DNA from: Kiritimatiellia bacterium
Lineage (GTDB): Bacteria; Verrucomicrobiota; Kiritimatiellia; RFP12; UBA1067
Length of the DNA: 6,248 nucleotides
Direction: 5' to 3'
Assembly: GCA_017547265.1 (NCBI GenBank)
Contig: JAFYQC010000333.1
Span: forward strand, 1-6,248
In this document: piece by piece, positions 6,142-6,248 of the stretch
Position numbering within the stretch: the stretch's first letter is position 1
How the letters are laid out: each line of letters begins with the position of its first letter
Program-made: the position numbers and the translations under genes
Notes under the pieces: generated by a model
The model's input: the letters and a program-made list of their open reading frames with translations, nothing else
The model's database searches: none
What the model was told of the DNA's origin: nothing

Positions 6142-6150
6142 TGGTATAAT
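6142..6150 (+). promoter_or_regulatory. Extended -10 promoter of the downstream plus-strand gene
   Basis: TGGTATAAT is a perfect extended -10. The expected start point is near 6157, giving a leader of about 15 nt. The -35 region (about 6121-6127) is poor, at best 3 of 6 matches. This resembles the promoter at 1495-1503. It lies back to back with the minus-strand promoter at 6089-6118. Confidence 0.72.
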
Positions 6151-6159
6151 ATCCAAGAC

Positions 6160-6166
6160 GAGGAGG
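6160..6166 (+). promoter_or_regulatory. Shine-Dalgarno site (GAGGAGG) deciding a TTG start
   Basis: GAGGAGG ends 5 nt before a TTG at 6172 and 11 nt before an in-frame ATG at 6178. The shorter spacing is closer to the 6 nt seen for the two best-supported sites in this window, so TTG 6172 is slightly favoured. Confidence 0.6.
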
Positions 6167-6171
6167 ATTAC

Positions 6172-6248
6172 TTGACGATGGTGACGACGATATTGGTTGG
6201 CGTTGGCGCGGCGCTTGTGGCGGCGGTGGTCGTCTATGCCCTTATGCG
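6172..6248 (+). CDS. N-terminal fragment of a membrane-anchored protein; 3' end outside window
   Basis: Only about 25 codons are visible, from TTG 6172 (or ATG 6178) to the window edge. They encode a single hydrophobic segment of small residues (ILVGVGAALVAAVVVYALM) with no charged residue before it. This is an uncleaved membrane anchor or signal-anchor start. The gene has its own promoter and ribosome site and is divergent from the pseudouridine synthase. A short N-terminal anchor of this kind begins ribonuclease Y, among many other proteins, but the fragment is too short to assign a family. Confidence 0.6.
   Translation, partial: MTMVTTILVGVGAALVAAVVVYALM

Noticed and set aside
6172..6177. 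TTGACG as a -35 element
   Set aside because: It sits directly after a strong Shine-Dalgarno site, at start-codon distance, and is better read as the start of the downstream gene.

Overview
This is a compact, GC-rich bacterial chromosomal segment holding six complete genes and two partial ones. There are no mobile elements, RNA genes, CRISPR arrays or long repeats. The N-terminal lipoprotein signal, the membrane proteins and the sigma/anti-sigma pair fit a Gram-negative (diderm) bacterium with Shine-Dalgarno-led translation. The style would suit a high-GC member of the PVC group (Kiritimatiellota/Verrucomicrobiota-like), but that is a weak guess, since no phylogenetic marker is present in the window.

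Layout. (A) 2-1488, plus strand: the 3' end of a short-chain dehydrogenase overlaps by 4 bp a calcineurin-like metallophosphoesterase. The phosphoesterase is unusual in carrying a transmembrane segment and a C-terminal domain of about 100 residues. (B) 1489-1538: a short intergenic region with a perfect extended -10 (TGTTATAAT) and a strong ribosome binding site. (C) 1539-5404, plus strand: five genes, each overlapping the next by 29, 4, 11 and 17 bp. They are a phosphomannomutase/phosphoglucomutase, a TPR lipoprotein, a small CvpA-like membrane protein, an ECF-type sigma factor, and a single-pass membrane protein that is probably its anti-sigma factor. (D) 5405-5426: a 22-nt gap between convergent genes, overlapped by a short hairpin. 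(E) 5427-6080, minus strand: an RluA-type pseudouridine synthase. (F) 6081-6171: divergent promoters. The minus-strand promoter (TTGACA-18-TAGAAT) places its start point within about 3 nt of the pseudouridine synthase ATG, predicting a leaderless mRNA. The plus-strand extended -10 drives a gene cut by the window edge that begins with a membrane segment.

How the genes may work together. The five-gene block looks like one translationally coupled operon joining a sugar-phosphate mutase (precursors for envelope glycans) to an envelope-facing lipoprotein, an inner-membrane protein and a membrane-tethered sigma switch. An envelope-status regulator is a reasonable reading. The most unusual part is the putative anti-sigma factor: it has no zinc-binding cysteines, and its extracytoplasmic part carries a stretch resembling a single repeat of the squalene cyclase/prenyltransferase alpha-barrel type. 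That functional link is inference.
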